The position numbers and the translations under genes were made by a program. Of a stretch of DNA of 48,973 nucleotides, positions 35,937-42,812 are shown in pieces. Numbering within the stretch: the stretch's first letter is position 1; each line of letters starts with the position of its first letter. Where the stretch lies: assembly GCA_965120355.1 (NCBI GenBank), contig CBCPMX010000020.1, positions 1 to 48,973 of the forward strand, in the 5' to 3' direction. Below the pieces are notes generated by a model. It was not told where the DNA came from. It saw only the letters and a program-made list of their open reading frames with translations, and ran no database searches. The DNA comes from CBCPMX01 sp965120355. Its GTDB lineage: Bacteria; Bacillota; Clostridia; Oscillospirales; Oscillospiraceae.

Positions 35937-36353
35937 TCATTTGTGTTTCCCGCGCCGGATGTTTCTCTGATGGGCCTGCTCCTCTTTGCGCCGCTGTTCC
36001 ACACGGGCAGCACGGACATCCAAATCCGCCTGGATCTGCTCATATTTTTCCGGCTGCCCCAGCGCCCGTACAAAGGTCTGGGCCAACCGCACATCGGTCA
36101 GGGCCGCCAGGGCGCAGACACCGCGGCCCAGCACACAGCCCATTTCCTCCTTCGTGAAGGGGACCTTGATAAAGGGACATTTCCCCGCGGTGGAAAAGCT
36201 TCTGGCCCGGCGGAAGGTATGGTCGGCGGCGTCCTGCGCCACCAGAATCAACCGCGCCTTGCCCGCCCGGGCGGCAGCGCCTACCGGCTCCTCGCCCACG
36301 GCAATATGTCCGCCCTTGCGGCTGATGCCCAGCAGGTTCAGCGCATTATTCAT
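35937..36353 (-). CDS. L7Ae/L30e/S12e-family ribosomal protein (YlxQ type)
   Basis: A 138-residue protein with the kink-turn-binding fold. ALNLLGISRKGGHIAVGEEPV opens it, then ARAGKARLILVAQDAADHT, then FIKVPFTKEEMGCVLGRGVCALAALTD. The C-terminal ~40 residues add a charged, basic tail (RRKEEQAHQRNIRRGKHK) not found in the ~100-residue YlxQ of Bacillus. The gene overlaps ylxR by 8 bp. YlxQ binds RNA near RNase P or K-turns; its cell role is poorly defined. Confidence 0.9.
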   Translation of the reverse strand: MNNALNLLGISRKGGHIAVGEEPVGAAARAGKARLILVAQDAADHTFRRARSFSTAGKCPFIKVPFTKEEMGCVLGRGVCALAALTDVRLAQTFVRALGQPEKYEQIQADLDVRAARVEQRRKEEQAHQRNIRRGKHK

Positions 36354-36618
36354 GGCCGCCCGCCTCCATTTCTGCCGTCAGGGCCGCGTAAATCTCCTGC
36401 GGGATGGCGATGTCAAAGGCCCGCTCCAGCGCCTTGGATTTCACCGCACGCTTCAGGCAATCTGCGTTGGGGCACACATAGGCTCCCCGGCCCGGCGCCT
36501 TGCCCCGAAAGTCCAGAGACACAGTTCCCTCCGGTGAGCGCACGACCCGAACCAGCTCTTTTTTGGGCTTCATTTCCCGACAGCCCACACACTGGCGCAT
36601 GGGAATCTTCTTGGGCAT
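36346..36618 (-). CDS. rnpM: YlxR/RnpM-family RNA-binding protein (DUF448)
   Basis: A 90-residue protein with the DUF448 signature: PMRQCVGCREMKPKKELVRVVR, then SLDFRGKAPGRGAYVCPNADCLKRAVKSKALERAF. Homologues bind the RNase P RNA and modulate its activity (RnpM), and some affect transcription of many genes. Cys-x-x-Cys and the later Cys pair (VCPNADC) could bind zinc. It follows nusA by 15 bp with an AGGAGGGCGAGGC-type site and overlaps ylxQ by 8 bp. The order nusA-ylxR-ylxQ-infB is the standard Firmicutes arrangement. Confidence 0.93.
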   Translation of the reverse strand: MPKKIPMRQCVGCREMKPKKELVRVVRSPEGTVSLDFRGKAPGRGAYVCPNADCLKRAVKSKALERAFDIAIPQEIYAALTAEMEAGGHE

Positions 36619-36633
36619 CTGCCTCGCCCTCCT

Positions 36634-37863
36634 TTACTCCGCGCCGCCAGCAGGAGCCTCCGCCGGCGTCTGCTCCGGCTCCGCGTCCTGCGCAGTCTCC
36701 TGCACATCAGAAGCGTCGCCTTCTTCAAGCGCTTCGGTCTCTTCCTCCAGCAATTCTTCATCGTCCTCCAGCAGCAGCTCGTCGTCCTCCGGCTCCTCCA
36801 GAATCAGCGGGTCCTTCCGGTCTGCCGTGACAGATTTGATATCAATCTTATAGCCGGTCAGACGGGCTGCCAAGCGGGCGTTCTGGCCCTCTTTGCCAAT
36901 GGCCAGGGACAGCTGATCGTCGGGCACTACCACGCGGCAGGCCTTCTGCCCAGGAAGCAGCGTCACGGAGACCACATCTGCCGGAGACAGCGCCGCCGCC
37001 ACAAACTTGGCCGGGTCCTCAGACCAGGTAACGATGTCCATTTTTTCGCCTTTCAGCTCCTCCACCACCGCGTTGACGCGGCCGCCGCGGGGACCCACGC
37101 AGGCGCCCACGGCATCGATAGCGGGATCTGCGGCATAGACCGCCAGCTTGGAACGGCTGCCCGCTTCCCGGGCCACGGACTTGATTTCCACGATGCCGCT
37201 CTCAATTTCCGGCACCTCCAGCTCAAACAGGCGCTTCACCAGACCCGGATGGGTGCGGGAAACAATAACCTGGGGACCGCGGTTGTTCCGGCGGACCTCC
37301 ACCACATAGACCCGGATGTAGTCATTCTCGTGGAACACCTCGCCGCGGATCTGCTCGGAGGCGGACAGCAGCGCGTCCGTCTTATCGGTGCCGCTGCCGA
37401 TGCGGACGGTCATGGATCCATCTCGCGGATCAATGCGCATAACCGTGCCGGTCATGATCTCATGCTCTTTGGAACTGAAGGTGTCGAACACCATGCCCCG
37501 CTCCGCCTCGCGGATGCCCTGGATAATGACCTGTTTGGCGGTCTGGGCGGCAATGCGGCCAAATGCCTGGGTCTTGATGGGCACATTCATCAAATCGCCC
37601 AGGTTGACCCGGCCGTCAATGGCCTGCGCCTCATGGACGTCAATCTCCAGATCCGGGTCATAGACATCGTCCACTACGGTCTTCTGAACGTACATATTCA
37701 TCCGATCCGGCGTCAGCTCTACATACACGTTGTCTCCCACAGAATCGGTGTCCTTCTTATAAGCGGCGATGAGCGCCTGGGTCAGCTTTTCGATCATGTA
37801 GCTCTGGGGAATGCCCTTTTCCTTCTCCAGCTGCTCCAGCGCCGCGAAAATTTCCTTGTTCAT
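36634..37863 (-). CDS. nusA: Transcription termination/antitermination factor NusA
   Basis: A 409-residue RNA polymerase-associated factor that controls pausing, termination and antitermination. It holds the N-terminal RNAP-binding domain (NKEIFAALEQLEKEKGIPQ start), the S1 domain (IMTGTVMRIDPRDGSMTVRIG), and two KH domains (GACVGPRGGRVNAVVEELKGEKMDIV and LSLAIGKEGQNARLAARLTGYKIDI). The tail after about residue 355 is strongly acidic (LLLEDDEELLEEETEALEEGD), longer than in Bacillus. The ATG at 37863 has GGAGG nine bases upstream; the TTG six codons earlier overlaps that site. Confidence 0.96.
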   Translation of the reverse strand: MNKEIFAALEQLEKEKGIPQSYMIEKLTQALIAAYKKDTDSVGDNVYVELTPDRMNMYVQKTVVDDVYDPDLEIDVHEAQAIDGRVNLGDLMNVPIKTQAFGRIAAQTAKQVIIQGIREAERGMVFDTFSSKEHEIMTGTVMRIDPRDGSMTVRIGSGTDKTDALLSASEQIRGEVFHENDYIRVYVVEVRRNNRGPQVIVSRTHPGLVKRLFELEVPEIESGIVEIKSVAREAGSRSKLAVYAADPAIDAVGACVGPRGGRVNAVVEELKGEKMDIVTWSEDPAKFVAAALSPADVVSVTLLPGQKACRVVVPDDQLSLAIGKEGQNARLAARLTGYKIDIKSVTADRKDPLILEEPEDDELLLEDDEELLEEETEALEEGDASDVQETAQDAEPEQTPAEAPAGGAE

Positions 37864-37881
37864 TTTTCCGAATTCCTCCAA

Positions 37882-38334
37882 TCAAAACTCCGCCTTCAAG
37901 CGGCACAGGGCTACCTCAGCCTTCTCAAATGTCACAGTTTGCCCACCGGTGGTGATGGTAATCGCGCCGTTGTCGTACTGTTCCAGAACGCCGCTGAACT
38001 CCTTTGCGCCGTTCTTCGGCCGATAGAGCTTCACCACCACGGTGCTGCCCATAAATTGTGCAAAGTCCTGCGGGCGCTTGAGTACCCGTTCAATCCCCGC
38101 CGAACAGACCTCAAAGGTGTAACTGTCGGCAATGGGATCCTTTTCATCCAGAATTGGATCAATGGCCCGGGAAACGGCCTCACAGTCGTCAATGCCGACG
38201 CCGCCCTCCTTGTCGATATAAATGCGCAGAAACCACTCGCCGCCCTCGCGGACATACTCCACATCCCAGATGGTGCAGCCCAGGCTCTCCACCACAGGTT
38301 CAGAAAATTGCCAGACCAGATCGGCAACCTTCAT
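37882..38334 (-). CDS. rimP: Ribosome maturation factor RimP
   Basis: A 150-residue 30S-assembly factor. It has VESLGCTIWDVEYVREGGEWFLRIYIDKEGGVGIDDCEAVSRAIDPILDE, then YTFEVCSAGIERVLKRPQDFAQFMG and the C-terminal Sm-like domain. This is the standard family length. The ATG at 38334 has AGGAGG upstream; a 15-codon upstream extension lacks a site. It is the first gene of the operon, whose promoter and a leader hairpin lie just before it. Confidence 0.95.
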   Translation of the reverse strand: MKVADLVWQFSEPVVESLGCTIWDVEYVREGGEWFLRIYIDKEGGVGIDDCEAVSRAIDPILDEKDPIADSYTFEVCSAGIERVLKRPQDFAQFMGSTVVVKLYRPKNGAKEFSGVLEQYDNGAITITTGGQTVTFEKAEVALCRLKAEF

Positions 38335-38360
38335 TGGTAAACGCCTCCTCGCATGAAGAA

Positions 38361-38382
38361 GGAGTGGGGAAATCCCCACTCC
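38361..38382 (-). ncRNA. Leader hairpin in front of rimP
   Basis: Inverted repeat GGAGTGGGGA/TCCCCACTCC with a tiny centre, between the promoter and the rimP ribosome-binding site. It lies in the 5' untranslated region. There is no T-run, so it is not a terminator. GAGTGGG-type hairpins before rimP occur in other Firmicutes as far as I recall, which suggests a conserved leader element. Function unknown. Confidence 0.55.
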
Positions 38383-38411
38383 CAGTCAATACCTTATCCT
38401 AATCTGGTTGA

Positions 38412-38440
38412 ATTATACCACGATTGTACAGTCATTGCAA
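38412..38440 (-). promoter_or_regulatory. Promoter of the rimP-ribF operon
   Basis: On the minus strand: TTGCAA (38435-38440), a 17-bp spacer and perfect TATAAT (38412-38417), about 75 bp before the rimP start. Confidence 0.8.
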
Positions 38441-38600
38441 GCCCAATGGCGAATTTTTCTTTGAATTTCAGTGCATTTCCCGGTGTTATGCCCCTGTCTC
38501 TGCAAATTTATCGCAAAAAATTCACGTTCCTCTCGACCACAATTGCCGTCCGTGCAATCATCTGACTGCAAACGCAGGCAAAAGGAAGTTCCCGTTTCTG

Positions 38601-38876
38601 ATCGAAGAAACCGGCTGAAGCCGCAACAGCGCCTATTCCATTCTCAAGTGCTGTATAGACAAGGGCCTGATTTTGCAGGCGGCGCCAAGGCTTCCGTGTA
38701 CCTCCCTGGTGGACCGCAGCCAGGCCCGGCAGACTGGAACCGGAAGCCTCATCGGCCGCTATTACGACGGTTCTGCGGACAAGCTGTTTTCCGCCCTGCT
38801 GAGCCGGAAGAAGCTGACGCAGCAGCAGCTAGACACCCTGGAAGCGATCCTAAGTGAATTGGAGGACACGCCATGA
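38601..38876 (+). pseudogene. Remnant of a BlaI/MecI-family repressor
   Basis: Read in one frame this gives EETG-stop-SRNSAYSILKCCIDKGL, then TSLVDRSQARQTGTGSLIGR and YYDGSADKLFSALLSRKKLT through ILSELEDTP and a TGA stop. The second half is a clear BlaI C-terminal region (compare FGGSPLSLV in the intact gene at 15886-16263). The internal TGA at 38616-38618 stands where the family usually has Trp in a GWSRN-like motif (TGG to TGA). No BlaI-like N-terminal part or start is found upstream. The gene is broken and is followed, with overlap, by an M56 remnant, as in an intact pair. Confidence 0.75.
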
Positions 38877-38977
38877 CGCTGCTGCAAATGTGTATCAGGG
38901 CGGCGTTCTCATTGCCGCCATTGCGCTGGTACAGGTACCGGCCCCGCGCAGCGCCCGGTTATGGGTGGCTGCATTCT
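38873..38977 (+). pseudogene. Remnant of an M56 (BlaR1-like) peptidase, 5' end only
   Basis: ATG at 38873 overlaps the blaI-remnant stop by 4 bp and starts TLLQM. The frame then shifts: the next frame reads YQGGVLIAAIALVQVPAPRSARLWVAAFF, which is the usual first membrane segment of M56 sensor peptidases. Similarity ends near 38975, where the 3' end of the oppositely oriented lipoprotein gene begins. The catalytic domain is absent from the window. A frameshift plus truncation make this a dead fragment. Confidence 0.7.
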
Positions 38978-39913
38978 TCAGGAATACGCCGCCAGACTCG
39001 TCTGGGCGCCGGCAGAGTCCAGCGGCAGCAGCCAATAGTCGTCAAAGACAACGCTCAACTCTGCGTAGCTTTCCCGCTGTACTTCACACAGCAGCAGTAA
39101 ATATGTTCCGTCCTCTGTATACCATTGGGTGGGAATGGTTTCGCTGAAGGTCTGCGCTGCGTAGGACGCATCGCCTTTGATCACCTGATCCACGCGATAC
39201 GTGCAAACGCTGAAATAGGTGTTGGCCGCATAGCCGTCTTCAATGGTAATCTGCCAGATGGCGTCCGCCTGTTCCATGGCCTGCTCCAACGACCCGGCGG
39301 AGGTATCCGGTATGGCTTCCTCTGCTCTTTCAGCAATTTCTTCTGTATTTTCTTCAACATATTGGGCCAGTGCCGCTTCAAAAATATCCGATGCCTCCAC
39401 TGGCGACGGGTCAGACGCGGCATCCGCGGATACACCGGCGTCCACAACATTCGTCCCGGCAGACTCCTCGATACAGACCATGCCGTCCTCTTCTAGCAGT
39501 ATCTGCTCCGCTGAGACTGCTTCGTACAGGATCACGCCGATGGAACGGTACTTGGCGGTTGTTTTGGCGGTCAGGGTCAGGTAGTAGGTGCTTCCAACTG
39601 TGTAGACCCCCTCTGCTTCATCATAAACGCAGAATTCGCCGTCGTCCGTCGTTTCCAGATTCCCGGCATAATCTTCCTCCAGTGAGAAGCGATACTCTAT
39701 GACGCCGGTACCGATGTCCTGCGCCGAGATGGCTGTGGCCTTCACATAGAAAGCGGCTTCGTCCAGAACCTCCTGAAAGGATGTATACACGACGGAAGAT
39801 GCATCGGTCAGACTGACAGCGTCCTGTGCGCCGTCCGCGCCGGAACCGCCGGCGGCCTGCCCGCACCCCGTCAGAAGCGCGCACAGAAGCAGGGGAATGA
39901 TGCATTTTTTCAT
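38978..39913 (-). CDS. Predicted lipoprotein of unknown function
   Basis: A 311-residue exported protein. The start KKCIIPLLLCALLTGCGQ is a lipoprotein signal with lipobox LTGC (Cys17). The mature part has two similar regions: FQEVLDEAAFYVKATAISAQDIG...YRFSLEEDYAGN (about 47-150) and LEQAMEQADAIWQITIEDGYAANTYFSVCTYRVDQVIKGD (about 208-300). This suggests an internal duplication of a beta-rich domain, separated by an acidic linker (155-205). No catalytic motif is seen. The ATG at 39913 has GGAGGTG, placed in the end of the upstream protease gene, so the two are co-transcribed. The 3' end abuts the M56 remnant. Confidence 0.75.
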   Translation of the reverse strand: MKKCIIPLLLCALLTGCGQAAGGSGADGAQDAVSLTDASSVVYTSFQEVLDEAAFYVKATAISAQDIGTGVIEYRFSLEEDYAGNLETTDDGEFCVYDEAEGVYTVGSTYYLTLTAKTTAKYRSIGVILYEAVSAEQILLEEDGMVCIEESAGTNVVDAGVSADAASDPSPVEASDIFEAALAQYVEENTEEIAERAEEAIPDTSAGSLEQAMEQADAIWQITIEDGYAANTYFSVCTYRVDQVIKGDASYAAQTFSETIPTQWYTEDGTYLLLLCEVQRESYAELSVVFDDYWLLPLDSAGAQTSLAAYS

Positions 39914-39919
39914 GCGTGA

Positions 39920-40213
39920 TCACCTCCGGTTTTCGCGATAAGCATCATAGATTTGCTTGATGTGATTGATATCCTGCGTTGTAGGCGATGTCTTCGTGGA
40001 CTTGGCATACATTAGGTTGCTGCTGACGCTATGGTGCCCATACCATCCAAGCGCATGCCCAGTCTCGTGAGCAACCGTTGTCTCCCAGTAACGGGAAGAT
40101 TCATCAGTACTGACAAGAACCATGCATGTACTGTTAAATTCACAAATGTTGATCGTCCGACTTCCGTAAGTAGCTGTATCAACTTGTGAAACAAAATCTT
40201 TTCCCACAAGCAT
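39920..40213 (-). CDS. Short metzincin-like zinc protease
   Basis: A 97-residue protein with a metzincin-type zinc site: VAHETGHALGWYGHH holds HExxH, the conserved Gly and a further His, and SNLMYA resembles the Met-turn. Matrixin-like proteases are normally 160 residues or more with a signal peptide; here only the catalytic helix and Met-turn part remain, and no signal peptide is seen. It could be a 5'-truncated fragment. However, a promoter (40251-40278) and an AAAGGG site lie directly before the ATG, so it may be expressed as it is. A lipoprotein gene follows 6 bp downstream. Substrate unknown. Confidence 0.62.
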   Translation of the reverse strand: MLVGKDFVSQVDTATYGSRTINICEFNSTCMVLVSTDESSRYWETTVAHETGHALGWYGHHSVSSNLMYAKSTKTSPTTQDINHIKQIYDAYRENRR

Positions 40214-40250
40214 GCCCTTTCTTTCAGTGAATGTGGAAATAAACAGTTAT

Positions 40251-40278
40251 AGTATAGCAGATATAAGTGAAAGTTCAA
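40251..40278 (-). promoter_or_regulatory. Promoter of the protease-lipoprotein pair
   Basis: On the minus strand: TTGAAC, a 16-bp spacer and TATACT (revcomp of 40251-40256), 38 bp before the protease ATG. The surrounding 40214-40380 stretch is unusually AT-rich compared with its neighbours. Confidence 0.58.
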
Positions 40279-40380
40279 TTTCTGGAACACATAATATTTT
40301 GTACATACAAATAACGGTAGTTGCCTGTATTTTAATATTCGATGTTAGCGATGTGTTAAATTTCAAAATAAATTGTAAAC

Positions 40381-40418
40381 ACCCCCACGCAGTCCGCAAT
40401 CGGAATCTGCGTGGGGGT
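40381..40418 (-). terminator. Terminator of the threonine aldolase-like gene
   Basis: A perfect 12-bp stem (40381-40392 and 40407-40418) with a 14-nt loop, 38 bp after the stop of the gene. The minus strand continues GTTTACAATTTATTTT, a moderate T-rich tail. Confidence 0.75.
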
Positions 40419-40455
40419 GAAAACCAGCTGCACGCTGCCACAGCCGGGTAAAGTC

Positions 40456-41487
40456 TCAGTGCCGAAGCGCCTCCAGCACTGCCAGCAGTCCATCCACATC
40501 TTCCTGCGTAGTGGCAAAACAGGTGACAAAACGGACAAAGGTGGCCGCCTCCCCGTCCGCGCCCCAGATCTCATAGCTGCACCGCGCCGCCAGAGTCCCC
40601 AACGCTTCGTTGGGAATGGACACAAAAATCTGATTGGTATCGGAGCGCACCATGAGCCTGTAGCCCAGCGCTTCCGCGCCATCCTGCAGCCGCGCCGCCA
40701 TGGCGTCGGCATGGGCGGCAAGTTCCTGATACAGTCCGTCCCGCAGCAGCGCGTCGAACTGTACCCCCAGGATCCAGCCCTTGGCCAGCACCGCGCCGCG
40801 CTGCTTCATGACACGGAAAAAGCAGGATTGCAGCTCCGCGTTGACAATGACCAGCGCCTCGCCCAGCATAGCCCCGTTTTTGGTGCCGCCAATGGTAAAG
40901 GCGTCGGTCAGCGCCGCCAGATCCGCCCAGGTCACGTCGTTTCCCGGTGCGGCCAGTGCCGCCCCCAACCGCGCCCCATCCAGAAACAGCAGCAGGTCAT
41001 GCGCACGGCAGTATGTAGAAAGCGCCGTCAGCTCTGCTTTGGTGTACCGCGTCCCCACTTCTGTCGCGTTGGAGATATAGACCAGGCGCGGCAGCGGATT
41101 GTGGGAAAACGCACCCTCAGCCACCGCCGGAGCCAGGAGTTCCGGCGTCAGCTTGCCGTCTGCGCCCACGGGCATGGCCACAATCTTGTGTCCTGTGGCC
41201 TCCACGGCGCCGGCCTCATGCCCGTGGATGTGGCCGCTCTGGGCAGCGACAGCGCTCTCCCACGGGCGCAGAAATGCGCAAATGGCCGTCAGATTGGCCT
41301 GCGTGCCGCCGGACAGGAAGTGAACCGCCGCCTGTGGGCACTGACACAGCGTCCGGATCAGGCCGGCCGCGGCGCCGCAGGCTTCGTCCTCCCCATAGCC
41401 GGGGAAGGCCCGGTCATTGACAGCGGCCAGCGCCTCCAGCACCTTGGGGTGTGCGCCGTAGCTGTAGTCATTTCGAAAATTCAGCAT
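40456..41487 (-). CDS. Low-specificity threonine aldolase-like PLP enzyme
   Basis: A 343-residue fold-type I pyridoxal-phosphate enzyme of the beta-eliminating lyase family. FRNDYSYGAHPKVLEAL, then FPGYGEDEACG, the phosphate-binding SGGTQANL, the DGARLGAAL strand that holds the PLP-contacting Asp170, and the Schiff-base lysine Lys203 in IGGTKNGAMLG are all seen. These enzymes split L-threonine or allo-threonine to glycine and acetaldehyde. Related ones act on other beta-hydroxy amino acids, so substrate is not certain. Start: ATG at 41487 with AAAGGAG upstream; an extra 19-codon extension overlaps the preceding terminator. Monocistronic. Confidence 0.9.
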   Translation of the reverse strand: MLNFRNDYSYGAHPKVLEALAAVNDRAFPGYGEDEACGAAAGLIRTLCQCPQAAVHFLSGGTQANLTAICAFLRPWESAVAAQSGHIHGHEAGAVEATGHKIVAMPVGADGKLTPELLAPAVAEGAFSHNPLPRLVYISNATEVGTRYTKAELTALSTYCRAHDLLLFLDGARLGAALAAPGNDVTWADLAALTDAFTIGGTKNGAMLGEALVIVNAELQSCFFRVMKQRGAVLAKGWILGVQFDALLRDGLYQELAAHADAMAARLQDGAEALGYRLMVRSDTNQIFVSIPNEALGTLAARCSYEIWGADGEAATFVRFVTCFATTQEDVDGLLAVLEALRH

Positions 41488-41512
41488 GAAATCTGCTCCT
41501 TTACGTTTAAAC

Positions 41513-41543
41513 TGTCCCAAAAGGCCAAAGGCCTTTTGGGACA
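41513..41543 (-). terminator. Terminator hairpin after the TIM-barrel gene
   Basis: A perfect 14-bp stem (41513-41526 and 41530-41543) with a 3-nt loop. It separates the TIM-barrel gene from the threonine aldolase gene. Short T-rich ends are present in the stem itself. Confidence 0.78.
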
Positions 41544-41580
41544 CAGGAAGTTCGCTTCTATGTACTTGGAATTGTCAGGG

Positions 41581-42273
41581 TTATGGATGCCCCAGGCCTT
41601 TGCGGTAGTCTTCCATAATATCCTTAAAGATCTGCGCATTGGACGGCGGCGTCCAGGTAATGGCGTTTGCGCCGGCAGCAATGGTCTCCAGAATGGAAGC
41701 ATCGGTGGGACCGCCGGTGGCCATAATGGGGAAGTTGGGGAATTCCCGGCGAATCTCCCGGACGATTGCCGGTGTTTCCGCCGCCGCAGCCACATTGAAA
41801 ATATCCGTACCGGCAGCAATCCGCGCTGCGTAATCGGTGTCGGCGTTGACCACTGTCGTCACAACGGGAATGTCCACCAATTTACGCACCCGCTCAATGG
41901 TCTCATTGGCCGTGGGGCCATTGAGTACCACGCCCATAGCCCCCTGGCTTTCCGCCTCGATGGCCAGCGTCGCCACGCGGGTGCCCTGGGTCAGGCCACC
42001 GCCAACACCGGCAAACACCGGCACATCCGCCGCCATCATCAATGCGTCAATAATCACCGTCTGCGGGGTGAAGGGATACACCGCAATAATGGCGTCCGCA
42101 TTGACGTTCCGAATAATACACAGATCCGTGGAAAACACCAGAGATTTGATGCGCTTGCCCATGATCACAATGCCGCTGCACTGCCGGATCACCGTCGGAA
42201 CCCGCAGGGAGAATTTCCGCAGAGTCCCGTCGATAACCGGAGGATTCTTTCCGGATTTGCTGTTATTCGTCAT
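41581..42273 (-). CDS. Conserved TIM-barrel protein annotated as 'hydrolase' in Clostridia
   Basis: A 230-residue protein with a phosphate-binding TIM-barrel look: SGIVIMGKRIKSLVFSTDLCIIRNVNADAIIAVYPFTPQ, VPVFAGVGGGLTQG, VVLNGPTANETIERV, then TDIFNVAAAAETPAIVREIR and MATGGPTDASILETIAAGANAITWTPPS at the C-terminal end. The late GG-P-T and AGANAIT strands are those of the standard (beta/alpha)8 phosphate site. Homologues are widely conserved in Clostridia under the vague name hydrolase, without a known reaction, as far as I recall. The ATG at 42273 lies inside the end of a 59-residue gene that supplies its GGGGAGG site, so the two are translationally coupled. Confidence 0.8.
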   Translation of the reverse strand: MTNNSKSGKNPPVIDGTLRKFSLRVPTVIRQCSGIVIMGKRIKSLVFSTDLCIIRNVNADAIIAVYPFTPQTVIIDALMMAADVPVFAGVGGGLTQGTRVATLAIEAESQGAMGVVLNGPTANETIERVRKLVDIPVVTTVVNADTDYAARIAAGTDIFNVAAAAETPAIVREIRREFPNFPIMATGGPTDASILETIAAGANAITWTPPSNAQIFKDIMEDYRKGLGHP

Positions 42274-42442
42274 AGACAGGCACCTCCCCACCAGTCTGCG
42301 CAGCGGGCTGCCTGCACAGCTTGTCCGCCGTCAGGCGGCGCAGCTCCTCCAGTTCTTCCCGATCCCTCTGTACGATCGCCGCCCCCACAGCCGCAGTAGC
42401 GAGCGCCGCAGCAGCAGCCAGCAAATATCCAAATTTCTTCAT
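42263..42442 (-). CDS. 59-residue membrane-anchored or exported small protein
   Basis: A short gene of 59 codons. The ATG at 42440-42442 has a strong AGGAGGG 6 bp upstream. The N-terminus KKFGYLLAAAAALATAAVGA is a single hydrophobic helix, likely a membrane anchor. A charged stretch follows (RDREELEELRRLTADKL), then a tail ending VPVYDE. The stop overlaps the start of the TIM-barrel gene by 11 bp, typical of an operon. No family recognised. It may tether or regulate the downstream protein; that is inference. Confidence 0.72.
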   Translation of the reverse strand: MKKFGYLLAAAAALATAAVGAAIVQRDREELEELRRLTADKLCRQPAAQTGGEVPVYDE

Positions 42443-42593
42443 AAAATCCCTCCTGATTCTTTCTGCCGCGTGGTGCGGCGCGCTGCATCATGTATTTTTA
42501 AATAATATATCAGAAAACAATTGCGAAAGTATGAAAGAACTATGAATAAACAGGCCGCAATTTGCCCGCAGCCAACTCCGAAACTCGCCACTG

Positions 42594-42812
42594 TCAGTTC
42601 AGCAAATCCCGCATCTGCTCCAAAATCCGCACCATCAGGCCCGTCCGCTGGAACGGTGTCATGAGATAAAATCCGTCCACATAGGGCGCGATCTGCCGGA
42701 CAATTTCCGCGCTGATGCGGACAGCCAAATCCTCGCCCTCATCCCGATCCTTGCCCTCGTACAGGCGAACGATCTCCGGCGCGACCTTGATGCCGGCCAC
42801 CTCTGAGTTCAA
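42594..42812 (-). pseudogene. Detached C-terminal end of the HMT/MTHFR fusion
   Basis: An open frame of 72 codons (SEVAGIKVAPEIVRLYEG, then ISAEIVRQIAPYVDGFYLMTPFQRTGLMVRILEQM) that is the normal end of the MTHFR domain in the preceding gene. It begins right at the frame change around 42809-42812, overlapping the preceding stop by 4 bp as TTGA. Its only in-frame start is a TTG with no ribosome-binding site. It is almost certainly the 3' part of one gene split by a one-base change. Confidence 0.8.
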
